DNA of 64,000 nucleotides from CAG-826 sp964583155. GTDB taxonomy: Bacteria > Bacillota_I > Bacilli_A > RFN20 > CAG-826. The stretch's first letter is position 1. The number at the start of each line of letters is the position of its first letter. This document shows, in pieces, positions 25,529 through 35,269 of the stretch. A model generated the notes under the pieces. It had not been told where the DNA came from. It did not search any database and saw only the letters and a list, made by a program, of their open reading frames with translations. The position numbers and the translations under genes were made by a program. Where the stretch lies: the NCBI GenBank assembly GCA_964583155.1, contig CAZOUY010000003.1, forward strand, positions 88,395 through 152,394. The letters are read 5' to 3'.

Positions 25529-26659
25529 ATGAAATTTACAATAAATCGCGATGCCTTTCTAAAAGGTCTAACCATTGCAGGGAAAGCCATCAGTACCAAG
25601 TCCCCCATTCCGGTGATGATGAATTTCAAATTAGCCTTGACGGTTGAAGGACTAGCTATTATGGGGAGCAATAATGAAATAACTATTAAAACCATTGTCC
25701 CGATGGCGACCGAAGAAGAAAAGATTATTACGAACACCGAATATGGTGCAACTTTGGTTTCTAGCAAATATTTAACGGACATTGTTCGAAAAATAGAAGG
25801 TCCTCAAATTTTATTTGAAGTAATCGATGAAACGATTGTCAAAATCAGTGATAACAAGTCGCACTTTAAATTGAATTCAATCAAAGCTGAAGAATATCCG
25901 GATATTGATTTAAGCAATCAAGGAGTCTCTATTGACTTGGATAGACAAAATTTCCAAATGCTTGTCAATCAAACAGCCTTTGCCGCTTCGACCAAAGAGC
26001 AAAGACCGATTCTTACCGCGGTAAATCTCCAAGCTGATAGCAATCGATTGGTCGCAACCGCTACTGATAGTGCGCGACTCGCCCGCAAGGAAATTGAATT
26101 GGAGGAAAGCTATGCTTTCACCGCCAACATTCCTGCGCGAGTGTTAATAGAAGTCGTGAAGCTTATTGAATCGGAAAACGTGGAAAACGTGACCGTGTCG
26201 ATAAGTGAAAGTAAAGCGTTATTTTCTTTTGCAAACACCATCGTCAGCTCACGCTTAATAAGTGGCGACTATCCCAATACCAAAAACATCGTTCCGAAGT
26301 CCTTTAATTACTTCTTAGAGGCTAATGCCCAGGAACTGATCTCGGCGATGGAAAGAGTCTCTTTGTTGCTCTCAGAAAAAGAAAATGTTGTTAAATTAAC
26401 AATGACAAGAGAAGGAGTCGAGGTTTCGACCAAATCATCGCAGGTTGGATCCGCGGTCGAGAGAATCAGCATTTATCAATATGATGGTGAAAGATTAGAA
26501 GTATCTTTCAATTCAAGCTATGTTATCGATGCAATCAAAGCGTGCGGAAGCGAAGATGTGACCCTCGCTTTCCTTGGCGAAATGAAACCATTTGTGGTTC
26601 GTAACAGTCAAGACTTATCGCAAATTCAATTGGTCACTCCGATGAGAACTTATAATTAA
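25529..26659 (+). CDS. dnaN: DNA polymerase III beta sliding clamp
   Basis: Ring-shaped processivity clamp for DNA polymerase III. The three-fold clamp fold is recognised by the N-terminal MKFTINRDAFLKGLTIAGKA, the middle domain with FAASTKEQRPILTAVNL, and the C-terminal LGEMKPFVVRNSQDLSQIQL ending in QLVTPMRTYN, where the hydrophobic peptide-binding cleft contributes. 376 residues. Ribosome site AAGGAG eight bases upstream. Ends at a strong terminator. Confidence 0.97.
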   Translation: MKFTINRDAFLKGLTIAGKAISTKSPIPVMMNFKLALTVEGLAIMGSNNEITIKTIVPMATEEEKIITNTEYGATLVSSKYLTDIVRKIEGPQILFEVIDETIVKISDNKSHFKLNSIKAEEYPDIDLSNQGVSIDLDRQNFQMLVNQTAFAASTKEQRPILTAVNLQADSNRLVATATDSARLARKEIELEESYAFTANIPARVLIEVVKLIESENVENVTVSISESKALFSFANTIVSSRLISGDYPNTKNIVPKSFNYFLEANAQELISAMERVSLLLSEKENVVKLTMTREGVEVSTKSSQVGSAVERISIYQYDGERLEVSFNSSYVIDAIKACGSEDVTLAFLGEMKPFVVRNSQDLSQIQLVTPMRTYN

Positions 26660-26686
26660 TAAAATGAGTCAAAATTAGAAAAAAGG

Positions 26687-26715
26687 AAAGGGAATATAAA
26701 TATTCCCTTTTTTTT
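26687..26715 (+). terminator. dnaN terminator
   Basis: AAAGGGAATA and TATTCCCTTT pair perfectly around TAAA, followed by a T run. A TATAAT (near 26727) beyond it may be the -10 of the rlbA-recF-gyrB-gyrA promoter. Confidence 0.85.
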
Positions 26716-26766
26716 AGTTATTTGCTATAATAGACATGTATATGCAGAAAGGAATAAATAAAGGAT

Positions 26767-26991
26767 ATGGATGTGAAGCGAGTACCTATTACAACACCAT
26801 ATATCACGCTAGGCCAGTTTTTAAAGTTAGTAGGCTTAATCGATAATGGCGGAGAGGCTAAGATTTATTTGCAGTGCCAATCCGTTTTTGTGAATGGAAA
26901 GAAGGAGAACCGCCGGGGACGAAAATTATATCCGGATTTCAAAATAGAAACGAACAATCTTTTATTTATGATTGAAGACGCATGCAAATAA
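26767..26991 (+). CDS. rlbA: S4-domain RNA-binding protein RlbA (YaaA)
   Basis: 74-residue protein with one S4 domain: TLGQFLKLVGLIDNGGEAK, then VFVNGKKENRRGRKLYPDF. Such proteins lie between dnaN and recF in most Bacillota and bind RNA or ribosomal particles; the exact role is not settled. Ribosome site AAAGGA. The 3' end overlaps recF by 10 bases. Confidence 0.92.
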   Translation: MDVKRVPITTPYITLGQFLKLVGLIDNGGEAKIYLQCQSVFVNGKKENRRGRKLYPDFKIETNNLLFMIEDACK

Positions 26992-28070
26992 GAAGACTTT
27001 CAATTTCTAATTTTCGGGGCTACGAAAAATTGGATCTTGAATTTGCAAAGGGAATCAATGTTTTGACGGGAAATAACGGCGCCGGGAAAACGAATTTGGT
27101 AGAAGCGATCGCTTTCCTTTCAAGAGCGCGTTCCTTTCGCACCAACGATGAAAGCGAACTCCGCAAAAAAGGAACATCGTTTTCGAAAATTCAAGGAACC
27201 ATCTTCGTGGGATCTAGAAAAAAAGAAATCGAAATGCTTTTGTTTTCGAAAGGGAAAAAAATAACGGTCAACAAGCATGAAATCAGCAAAATTTCGGAGC
27301 TTCTTACAGAAAGTCATGTCGTTGTTTTTAAACCACAGGATGTCTTTCTGTTCGATGACACACCTTCTTTAAGAAGAAGGTTTATGGATTCGGAAATTTC
27401 TCATTATTCTTTAAAATATCTGCAAGTTTTAAAAAAATATGAGAAGGTTTTGCAAGAACGTAACAGGCTGTTAAAGGATGAAAATGTCGATCTTCTTCAT
27501 CTTGAAGCACTGACCGATCAACTTATCGACGCCGCTTGTGAAATCGTTCAAAAAAGAAAAGAGTTCTTTGACAAATTACAGCCTTGTGTGCAAAAAATAA
27601 CCTCTCTTCTTACAAGAGATGAGAAAGAGTATCGTTTTGTTTATGAGCCTTTTATCGATGCTGATCAAGCCTATCACAAAGAGCAAGTGAAAACAGCATT
27701 TAAAAAAGCCTTAGAGAGCGATTTGCGTTATCACGCAACAACTATCGGGCCTCATCGCGAAGATTTCTCCAGCGCTTTGAACGGCTTAAATTTGAGCGAA
27801 AACGGATCCCAAGGAGAAAAGAGGCTGGGAGCTCTTATTCTTAAATTAGCTCTTTATGAAATGGAGGAAGAGGCTGAAAAAAAGCCGATTGTTATTTTAG
27901 ATGATGTTCTTTCGGAATTAGACGAACGACATCAAAGTATGCTGCTAGAAATGTTGGGAAAATTTGAACAGGTTTTTATTACAACAACAGAATGGAAAAA
28001 CGAAATAGAAGCGACCATCTATGATGTCGCTGACCATAAAGTGATAAGGAGGAATATCTATGGTGGATGA
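26982..28070 (+). CDS. recF: DNA replication and repair protein RecF
   Basis: SMC-like ATPase that loads RecA at DNA gaps with RecO and RecR. Walker A GNNGAGKTNLVEA lies near residue 30, the signature region near NGSQGEKR, and Walker B IVILDDVLSELDERH near residue 305. 362 residues. It overlaps rlbA by 10 and gyrB by 11 bases, so translation is coupled along rlbA-recF-gyrB. Confidence 0.96.
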   Translation: MQIRRLSISNFRGYEKLDLEFAKGINVLTGNNGAGKTNLVEAIAFLSRARSFRTNDESELRKKGTSFSKIQGTIFVGSRKKEIEMLLFSKGKKITVNKHEISKISELLTESHVVVFKPQDVFLFDDTPSLRRRFMDSEISHYSLKYLQVLKKYEKVLQERNRLLKDENVDLLHLEALTDQLIDAACEIVQKRKEFFDKLQPCVQKITSLLTRDEKEYRFVYEPFIDADQAYHKEQVKTAFKKALESDLRYHATTIGPHREDFSSALNGLNLSENGSQGEKRLGALILKLALYEMEEEAEKKPIVILDDVLSELDERHQSMLLEMLGKFEQVFITTTEWKNEIEATIYDVADHKVIRRNIYGG

Positions 28071-30039
28071 AGAAGAAGTTAAAATCCAAAAGCTAAGCGA
28101 AGAAGAAGAAAGGGAGCTTGAAAAAGCAAGCGCTGATTATACTGAAAAAAACATTCAAGTCTTGGAAGGGCTTGAAGCGGTTCGAAAAAGACCGGGCATG
28201 TATATCGGAACCACATCCTTAGCGGGATTACATCATTTGGTATGGGAAATTGTTGATAACGCAATCGATGAAGCGTTGGCCGGATATTGTGATACGGTGC
28301 GCGTTACCATTAACAAAGACAACACTATTACCGTTACCGATAATGGTCGAGGAATCCCTGTAGGTATTGTTGATAAAACAGGCGTTTCGGCTGTTGAAAC
28401 GGTATATACGGTTTTACATGCCGGAGGAAAGTTCGGAGAAGGCGGTGGCTATAAGGTTTCCGGTGGATTACACGGCGTTGGTGCCTCCGTTGTTAACGCC
28501 CTTTCAGAATGGTTGGAGGTAATCGTTCATAAAGAAGGCGGAATTTGGAGAATACGCTTTGTTAATGGCGGTCATGTAGAATCTCATTTGGAAAAGATCG
28601 GAGAATGTGAAGATACAGGGACAATTGTTACTTTTAAGCCCGATCCACTGATTTTCACGGAATCGACCGTCTTCAATTACGAAACAATCCGCGACCGAAT
28701 TCGCCAAATGGCGTTTTTAAACAAAGGGATACACATGATTGTTCGTGATGAAAGAAGCGAAGAGGCACTAGAGGATTCTTTCCATTATGTAGGTGGAATT
28801 AAAGAATATGTCTCTTATTTAGATCAAGATAAGGTGCCTTTGTTTGAAGATGTTATTTATTGTGAAGGGCGTGATGCGGGTGTTTATGCCGAAATAGCGA
28901 TGCAATACAACAATTCGTATAGCTCTAATGTTTATTCATTCTGTAATAATATCAACACTCATGAGGGCGGATCGCACGAAGAAGGATTTAAAGCTGCGAT
29001 TACACGCGTCATTAATAGCTATGCGCGCGCCAACAAATTTTTAAAAGATAGTGATGAGAGCTTAAACAATGAAGATGTTCGCGAAGGCTTAGTGGCGATC
29101 ATCTCGGTTAAGCATCCCAATCCGCAATACGAAGGCCAAACCAAAACCAAATTAGGGAATAGTGAGGTCCGTAAAATCGTTTCTTCTATTATCTCTGATC
29201 AATTATCACGATTCCTTGCTGAGAACCCCAAGGTGGCTAAGCTTATTATGGAAAAAGTGGTATTGGCGGCGAACGCTCGTTTAGCGGCCCGGAACGCTCG
29301 TGAAGCTACACGAAGAAAGGGCGCTTTGGAAATAAGCTCATTGCCAGGAAAATTGGCAGATTGCTCTTCTCATGATGCTTCAAGATGCGAGCTTTATATC
29401 GTAGAGGGAAATTCCGCCGGCGGTTCTGCTAAAAATGGCCGGGATCGTGAAATACAGGCGATTTTACCCTTACGTGGAAAGATTTTGAATGTCGAAAAGG
29501 CTCAAGAGAAGCATATTTTCGCCAATCAAGAAATCGGGAATATGATTATCGCAATAGGTGGTGGAATCGGTGAGAGCTTTGATGTAACGAAAATCAGATA
29601 TCATAAGATCGTTATTATGACCGATGCTGATGTTGATGGATCGCATATTAGAGTATTGCTATTGACGTTCTTCTATCGATATATGCGCCCGCTTATTGAG
29701 CAAGGCTATGTCTATATCGCTCAACCGCCATTATACAAAGTTGAATGGCGTAAAAAGCAGTACTACTGCTATAACGATGAGCAATTAGAGCTTTTAAAAA
29801 CGAAGATTGGTCCCAATGCAAAATTGGACATTCAACGATACAAAGGTCTTGGTGAAATGGATGCCCAACAGCTTTGGGAAACGACAATGGATCCGGCCGC
29901 CCGAAAAATGCTCAGAGTTACTCTAAGTGATGCAATTGAGGCTGATCAAGTGTTCGACATGTTGATGGGTGAAAAGGTTGAACCTCGAAAAGAATTTATT
30001 CACGCAAATGCAAAATTTGTTAAGAATTTAGATATTTAG
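28060..30039 (+). CDS. gyrB: DNA gyrase subunit B
   Basis: ATPase subunit of gyrase. The GHKL ATPase domain shows VDNAIDEALAGY, DNGRGIPVG and GGLHGVGASVVNALS. The transducer follows, then the TOPRIM domain with VEGNSAGGSAKNGRD and MTDADVDGSHI. The C-terminal part reads YKGLGEMDAQQLWETTMDP. 659 residues, with a short acidic N-terminal extension before EGLEAVRKRPGMYIG. Ribosome site AAGGAGG at 28046-28052. It overlaps recF and is 15 bases upstream of gyrA. Confidence 0.98.
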   Translation: MVDEEEVKIQKLSEEEERELEKASADYTEKNIQVLEGLEAVRKRPGMYIGTTSLAGLHHLVWEIVDNAIDEALAGYCDTVRVTINKDNTITVTDNGRGIPVGIVDKTGVSAVETVYTVLHAGGKFGEGGGYKVSGGLHGVGASVVNALSEWLEVIVHKEGGIWRIRFVNGGHVESHLEKIGECEDTGTIVTFKPDPLIFTESTVFNYETIRDRIRQMAFLNKGIHMIVRDERSEEALEDSFHYVGGIKEYVSYLDQDKVPLFEDVIYCEGRDAGVYAEIAMQYNNSYSSNVYSFCNNINTHEGGSHEEGFKAAITRVINSYARANKFLKDSDESLNNEDVREGLVAIISVKHPNPQYEGQTKTKLGNSEVRKIVSSIISDQLSRFLAENPKVAKLIMEKVVLAANARLAARNAREATRRKGALEISSLPGKLADCSSHDASRCELYIVEGNSAGGSAKNGRDREIQAILPLRGKILNVEKAQEKHIFANQEIGNMIIAIGGGIGESFDVTKIRYHKIVIMTDADVDGSHIRVLLLTFFYRYMRPLIEQGYVYIAQPPLYKVEWRKKQYYCYNDEQLELLKTKIGPNAKLDIQRYKGLGEMDAQQLWETTMDPAARKMLRVTLSDAIEADQVFDMLMGEKVEPRKEFIHANAKFVKNLDI

Positions 30040-30054
30040 AAGGGAGGCATAATT

Positions 30055-32580
30055 ATGGCAGAAGATAATAAAAATTTAAATGATGACGAAACGTTAACGG
30101 AAGAAGAAATCGAGGAAGCCAACGAGCTTTCAGAGCTTGAAGAAGGAATTGTCGCCGGTCTTCAGGATACCGATTTGGCCAATGAAGTTCGAACCTCTTT
30201 TCTTGATTATTCAATGTCGGTTATTGTGTCTCGTGCTATTCCCGATGTTCGCGATGGTTTAAAGCCGGTTCATCGGAGAATTATTTATGGAATGGATTCC
30301 TTGGGGATGCAGCCGGATAAGCCATATAAGAAATCCGCGCGTATTGTTGGTGACGTTATGGGTAAATATCACCCTCATGGCGACGCGGCTATTTATGGAA
30401 CCTTAGTTAGATTGGCACAGCCCTTTTCCATTCGTTATACGTTGGTTGATGGCCATGGTAACTTTGGCTCTGTCGATGGCGATGATCCTGCGGCTATGCG
30501 ATATACCGAAGCGAGAATGTCAAAAATAGCGATGGAAATGGTTCGCGATATCGATAATGATACTGTTGATTTCATGGACAATTATGACGGAAGCGAGCAA
30601 GAGCCGGTTGTTTTGCCATCGCGCTTTCCTAATCTTTTGGTGAACGGGGCATCAGGTATTGCCGTTGGTATGGCGACCAATATCCCGCCACATAACTTAA
30701 ACGAAGTGATCGATGCCGTTAAGGCGGTAGCCCATAATCCCGACATAACGCCCGTCGAATTGATGAACACCTGTCTCTTTGGTCCGGATTTTCCAACGGG
30801 AGGCGTGATTTTAGGAAAAGGTGGAATTCGTAAGGCTTATGAAACAGGGCAAGGAAGCATTGTCATTCGCTCCAAAGCCGAAATTGTTGAACGTGAGAAT
30901 GGGCGGAAGCGCATCATCATATCGGAAATCCCTTATCAAGTTAATAAGGCGAATATGATTGAAGCAATAGCCAAATTAGTTCGTGACAAACGAATTGAAG
31001 GAATCACCGACTTACGCGATGAATCCAATAAAGAAGGAATTAGAATTGTTATCGATTTGCGACGCGACGTTATTCCCGATGTAATTTTGAATCAGCTTTA
31101 TAAAATGACGCAATTGCAGATTTCTTATGGTGTTATAATGCTCGTTCTCGACCATGGACAACCGCGCATTTTGCCGATTACCGATGTCTTAAAGCTATAT
31201 CTCGATCATCAAATAGAGGTTGTTGAACGACGCACGCGCTTCCTATTAAAGAAAGCGGTCTTACGAGATCATATTTTGGAAGGCTTATTAAAAGCCCAAG
31301 ATAACATCGACGAAGTGGTCGCGGTTATTAGAAGCAGCGCCACGACTGAAATCGCCAAACAGGCCTTAATGGAACGATTTGAATTCAGTGATATTCAAGC
31401 AAAAGAAATTCTTGATATGCGCTTATCGAAATTAACCGGTTTAGAAAAAGGCAAAATCGAAGAAGAAATTGCGCGCTTACATGAATTAATTGATTCTTAT
31501 AATATTTTATTGAGTTCTAGAGAAAATGTAGTTGAAAAAGTGCTAGAAGAATTAGATCAAGTTAAAGAGAAATATGGCGATAAACGATTAACCGAGATTT
31601 CTAACGATTTATCCGCTATCGACGATGAAGATTTGATTCCCAAGGAGGAAATTATTATCACCCTTACGCAAAACGGCTACATTAAGCGCGTTACGACTGA
31701 TACTTTCAAATCGCAAAATCGTGGTGGACGTGGAATAAAAGGAATGAGCACGAATGAAAACGACGCTGTCGATATGTTGGTACACACCAAAACGCATACA
31801 GATGTCTTGTTTTTCACCAATAAAGGCAAGGTATATCGTATTCGTGGCTATCAAATACCTGAATTTTCGCGAACATCTAAAGGATTACCCATTGTCAATC
31901 TCTTGAATTTCGATAAAGAAGAAAAGGTCATGTCAATCCTGGCGGTTGATGAATATAAACAGGGCGATTACCTATTATTTATCACTAAAGAAGGTATTGT
32001 CAAAAGAACCGATATCAAGGAATTTGAATCAATTCGCCAAAACGGAAAGATCAGCATTTCTTTACGCGAGGGCGATGAATTGTTTGCTGTGAAACATACG
32101 GATGGCAATTCTTTGATCGGTATCGCTTCTAGTATCGGAAAAATGGTCAAATTCCATGAAAGTGATGTTCGAGCGATGGGGAGAACCGCAAGTGGCGTGA
32201 AGGGTATGAATCTCGATGGTGGAGTGGTTGTTGGGGCAACTACCTCTCAAGAAGGAAATCTTGTTTTAGTGGTTTCAGAGCACGGATACGGAAAGATGTC
32301 CATGTTTGAAGATTATCGATTAACATCACGGGGAACCAAGGGCGTTCTAACAATCAACGCCACACCAAAAACGGGTTCGTTAGTAGCGATGCGCGCGGTC
32401 AATGGCGATGAGGATTTAATGATCATGACCAAAGCCGGTATTATTATTCGAACTCCGTTAAGCCAGGTTAAGATAGCAAGCCGAAACACCCAGGGCGTGC
32501 GCTTAATCAAATTGGATGAAGGACAAGAAATTTCTTCGATCGCGGTTGTTAATCACGAAGAAGAATCTGAAGAAGAATAA
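30055..32580 (+). CDS. gyrA: DNA gyrase subunit A
   Basis: Breakage-reunion subunit of gyrase. The catalytic tyrosine is Tyr150 in AAMRYTEARMS. The winged-helix domain and the C-terminal six-bladed pinwheel are present; the GyrA-box type sequence QNRGGRGIKG near residue 562 supports gyrase rather than topoisomerase IV. 841 residues with acidic ends. In the quinolone-binding helix the sequence is YHPHGDAAIYGTLVR: the positions equal to E. coli Ser83 and Asp87 are Ala111 and Gly115. Ribosome site GGGAGG. A strong terminator follows. Confidence 0.98.
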   Translation: MAEDNKNLNDDETLTEEEIEEANELSELEEGIVAGLQDTDLANEVRTSFLDYSMSVIVSRAIPDVRDGLKPVHRRIIYGMDSLGMQPDKPYKKSARIVGDVMGKYHPHGDAAIYGTLVRLAQPFSIRYTLVDGHGNFGSVDGDDPAAMRYTEARMSKIAMEMVRDIDNDTVDFMDNYDGSEQEPVVLPSRFPNLLVNGASGIAVGMATNIPPHNLNEVIDAVKAVAHNPDITPVELMNTCLFGPDFPTGGVILGKGGIRKAYETGQGSIVIRSKAEIVERENGRKRIIISEIPYQVNKANMIEAIAKLVRDKRIEGITDLRDESNKEGIRIVIDLRRDVIPDVILNQLYKMTQLQISYGVIMLVLDHGQPRILPITDVLKLYLDHQIEVVERRTRFLLKKAVLRDHILEGLLKAQDNIDEVVAVIRSSATTEIAKQALMERFEFSDIQAKEILDMRLSKLTGLEKGKIEEEIARLHELIDSYNILLSSRENVVEKVLEELDQVKEKYGDKRLTEISNDLSAIDDEDLIPKEEIIITLTQNGYIKRVTTDTFKSQNRGGRGIKGMSTNENDAVDMLVHTKTHTDVLFFTNKGKVYRIRGYQIPEFSRTSKGLPIVNLLNFDKEEKVMSILAVDEYKQGDYLLFITKEGIVKRTDIKEFESIRQNGKISISLREGDELFAVKHTDGNSLIGIASSIGKMVKFHESDVRAMGRTASGVKGMNLDGGVVVGATTSQEGNLVLVVSEHGYGKMSMFEDYRLTSRGTKGVLTINATPKTGSLVAMRAVNGDEDLMIMTKAGIIIRTPLSQVKIASRNTQGVRLIKLDEGQEISSIAVVNHEEESEEE

Positions 32581-32585
32581 GAAAA

Positions 32586-32612
32586 AAAGCCAACTAAGAC
32601 TTGGCTTTTTTT
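32586..32612. terminator. Bidirectional terminator between gyrA and uppP
   Basis: AAAGCCAA (32586-32593) and TTGGCTTT (32601-32608) around a seven-base loop, with T on one side and A on the other. It ends both gyrA and the convergent uppP. Confidence 0.85.
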
Positions 32613-33459
32613 ATAATACATGACATAACCGAAGAATTAAAACGGTGATTCCTAGAGCGAAAAGATAGAAACTGAAATACTTTAATTTGCCCTTACGAAT
32701 GATTTTTAAAAGGAAAACCAAAGATAAATAAGTGATTATTCCGGCTACGATAATGCCGACTAGATATGGCAATAATAGCGATTGATCAAAAGCGCTTGGC
32801 GTTTTAATAAGCTTGATAATTTCATAAAAGAAGGAACCGGCGGTAATAGGAATAAACATTAAAAAGGCAAAATTTGCTGAATCTTCATCATTGAATTTGC
32901 GGGTCTTTAATCCGGTAATCGTAATTCCGGAGCGGGAAATACCTGGCAAAACACCAATCGCTTGGGCGGAACCGATTATAAGAGCATCGACATACGTCAT
33001 GCTCTCTTTTTTTCTTTCGAACTTAAAACGACTAATAACCAGCAATATGATACCGGTAATGATGAAATTGATGGAAATATATAATAAGTCAGAAAAAACC
33101 GAATCAACCAGATCGTTTAAAAGAATCCCAACCAAGGCCGCCGGAATAGTAGCGACAATCAGCATCATGGCGAGATGAAAATACTTTTTGACCTCATCTT
33201 CGCGATTCTTTTTGAAAGTGTATAAGCAGAAGGAGCGAATTAACAGCCAAATTTCTTTATGAAAATAGACAATAACCGCTATTAAACTACCGGCATGAAG
33301 AAATATTGAAAACGATAAAGAAGGCTCAATACTCAGGATGTTTTCAAACAAGGCAATATGTCCGGAAGAAGAAATCGGCAATATTTCGGCAATACCTTGG
33401 ACAATAGCGATGATAATGTATTTAAAAAAATTCCAAAAATCAGTAGCGGTTAGAATCAT
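32611..33459 (-). CDS. uppP: Undecaprenyl-diphosphatase UppP (BacA)
   Basis: Membrane enzyme that recycles the undecaprenyl carrier of cell-wall synthesis by removing a phosphate; overproduction is linked to bacitracin tolerance. The family motifs QGIAEILPISSSGHIALFE (residues 19-37) and GVLPGISRSGITI (near residue 172) are intact, and about eight hydrophobic helices are seen. 282 residues. Ribosome site GGAGGC. It stands alone, divergent from the serS T-box leader. With glmU it supports a peptidoglycan-bearing cell. Confidence 0.95.
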   Translation of the reverse strand: MILTATDFWNFFKYIIIAIVQGIAEILPISSSGHIALFENILSIEPSLSFSIFLHAGSLIAVIVYFHKEIWLLIRSFCLYTFKKNREDEVKKYFHLAMMLIVATIPAALVGILLNDLVDSVFSDLLYISINFIITGIILLVISRFKFERKKESMTYVDALIIGSAQAIGVLPGISRSGITITGLKTRKFNDEDSANFAFLMFIPITAGSFFYEIIKLIKTPSAFDQSLLLPYLVGIIVAGIITYLSLVFLLKIIRKGKLKYFSFYLFALGITVLILRLCHVL

Positions 33460-33533
33460 AAAAAAGCCTCCTATTTGTTATTATACAAAATATCATAGAA
33501 AAATGCATAAATAAAAAAGGACCGTAAAATTTC

Positions 33534-33562
33534 TTGCCTTTCTTAATCAATAAATATAGAAT
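33534..33562 (+). promoter_or_regulatory. serS promoter
   Basis: TTGCCT (33534-33539), 17 bases, TAGAAT (33557-33562). The predicted transcript begins near 33569, at the start of the T-box leader. Confidence 0.65.
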
Positions 33563-33568
33563 ATAAGT

Positions 33569-33780
33569 GCTCCAAGATAAAGGCCAGTAAAGAGAAATCA
33601 TTTATTGTTAATAGAGAATCATCGGTTGGTGCAAGATGATAATGAGACTCTTGAAATCCACCTTTTAGAGAGAACTTAATCGTTCCGTGGCTTAACGTTA
33701 CCAAGCAAGAGATAAACCAATCAAAGGTTTAATGAGGGTGGTACCGCGTTATTAACGTCCCTTGGGAGGGACTTTTTTTA
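33569..33780 (+). ncRNA. T-box riboswitch leader of serS
   Basis: Transcribed leader with the T-box hallmarks. AGTAAAGAGAA and AGAGAATCATCGGTTGGTGC belong to Stem I. The T-box core GGGTGGTACCGCG lies at 33736-33748. The terminator is GTCCCT-TGGG-AGGGAC (33757-33772) followed by seven T. The specifier region reads TTGAAATCCACC (near 33658-33670), where UCC is a serine codon, in agreement with the gene downstream. Uncharged tRNA-Ser is expected to stabilise the antiterminator and switch serS on. The 344 bases between uppP and serS hold this leader and its promoter. Confidence 0.93.
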
Positions 33781-33803
33781 TTTTAAAGAAGGAGAGAATG
33801 CAT

Positions 33804-35084
33804 ATGTTAGATTACAATTTAATTAAGAGTAAACCGGAAGAAGTCAAAGCGGCTTTACGAAAAAAAGGCTGGGATGTTGATTTTCAAGATGTTATTGCGA
33901 AGATGGATTTACGATTAGAGCTCTTAAAAAAAGTCGAAAAAATCAAAGCGGAAAAAAATGCGCTTTCGGCTTCGGTTCCATTAGCTAAAAAAAGAGGGGA
34001 AGATGTCACTGTTATTTTTAAGAAGGTGAAGGATCTTTCCGCTTCGATAACAGAAGATGAAAAGCGCTTGGAGGAACTAGAAAAAGAGATCAAAACCTTT
34101 GTTGAGGCTTTACCTAACCTTCCTGATGATGATTTATTGCCGGGCGAAAAGGAAAATAACAAAGTAATCAAAACCGTAGGTAGTAAACCAACATTTGACT
34201 TTGTTCCTAAGGATCATGTTGAATTGGCAGAATCTTTAGGGCTCGTCGACTATGAAAGAGGCGCTAAAATATCTGGAAGAGGAACATGGATCTATACCGG
34301 ATTAGGAGCTCAATTAGAGTGGGCATTAATCAATTATTTTATTTCCACTCACTTAGCTGATGGTTACACTATGATTTTACCGCCGCATCTACTAAATGAA
34401 GAAAGCGGATATACGGCCGGACAATTTCCGAAATTCAAAGAGGATGTATTCTGGTTGGAAGGACAAGGTAAATTTATGTTGCCTACAGCCGAAACCGCTT
34501 TGGTTAACTTGCACCGCAAGGAAATTTTATCCGAAGATGAATTGCCGAAAAAATATTTTGCCTATACACCATGCTATCGTTGTGAAGCAGGAAGCTATCG
34601 AACGGAAGAAAGAGGCATGATTAGAGGTTACCAATTTAATAAGGTGGAAATGGTGCAATACACCACAGAAGAGGGAAGCGACGCCGCATTTGAAGAATTA
34701 GTACAGAAAGCCGCTAAATTGGTTGAAGGCTTAGGATTGCACTTTCAGATTTCAAAATTAGCCGCCGGCGATTGCTCTCATTCTATGGCGCGAACCTACG
34801 ATATTGAAATTTGGATTCCAAGCATGGGTATTTATAAAGAAGTTTCTTCAGCGAGCAATGCCCGTGATTATCAAGCACGAAGAGGTATGATTCGATATCG
34901 TGATTCTAAAACAGGAAAAACCAAATTCTGCCATACTTTAAATGCTTCCGGACTTGCGACCAGTCGTTTGTTCCCGGCTCTATTAGAGCAATGCCAACAA
35001 AAGGATGGATCGGTAGTTATTCCTGAGGCTTTAGTACCATTTATGGGCGGAATTAAGGTCCTTTTACCTAAGAAGAAAAAATAA
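33804..35084 (+). CDS. serS: Seryl-tRNA synthetase
   Basis: Class II synthetase charging tRNA-Ser. An N-terminal antiparallel coiled coil (about 30-100) binds the tRNA long arm. The core shows motif 2 TPCYRCEAGSYRTEERGMIR, residues for serine binding and motif 3 LNASGLATSRLFPALLEQ. 426 residues from the ATG at 33804, chosen because AGGAGA lies eight bases upstream and the protein then begins MLDYNLIKSKPE like other SerRS. Expression is controlled by the T-box leader. Confidence 0.97.
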   Translation: MLDYNLIKSKPEEVKAALRKKGWDVDFQDVIAKMDLRLELLKKVEKIKAEKNALSASVPLAKKRGEDVTVIFKKVKDLSASITEDEKRLEELEKEIKTFVEALPNLPDDDLLPGEKENNKVIKTVGSKPTFDFVPKDHVELAESLGLVDYERGAKISGRGTWIYTGLGAQLEWALINYFISTHLADGYTMILPPHLLNEESGYTAGQFPKFKEDVFWLEGQGKFMLPTAETALVNLHRKEILSEDELPKKYFAYTPCYRCEAGSYRTEERGMIRGYQFNKVEMVQYTTEEGSDAAFEELVQKAAKLVEGLGLHFQISKLAAGDCSHSMARTYDIEIWIPSMGIYKEVSSASNARDYQARRGMIRYRDSKTGKTKFCHTLNASGLATSRLFPALLEQCQQKDGSVVIPEALVPFMGGIKVLLPKKKK

Positions 35085-35105
35085 TAGCTACGACAATAAA
35101 AAAGG

Positions 35106-35156
35106 AAAAAGAAGGATGTATTGATAGAAATAATCGATCAAAAAATCTTTCTTTTT
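35106..35156 (+). terminator. Probable serS terminator
   Basis: AAAAAGAAGGAT and ATCTTTCTTTTT can pair, with TTGAT/ATCAA extending the stem inside; a T run lies in the 3' arm. AT-rich and imperfect, so moderate support. Confidence 0.45.
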
Positions 35157-35269
35157 TTAATTATAGATAACGATAGCAATCCGGTATCGTTAAATGATGA
35201 ATGCCGTTAAGAATAATTTTCGGAAGTTTTATTGCATAATGTAATTTTTTTCATGATATAATATAGATG

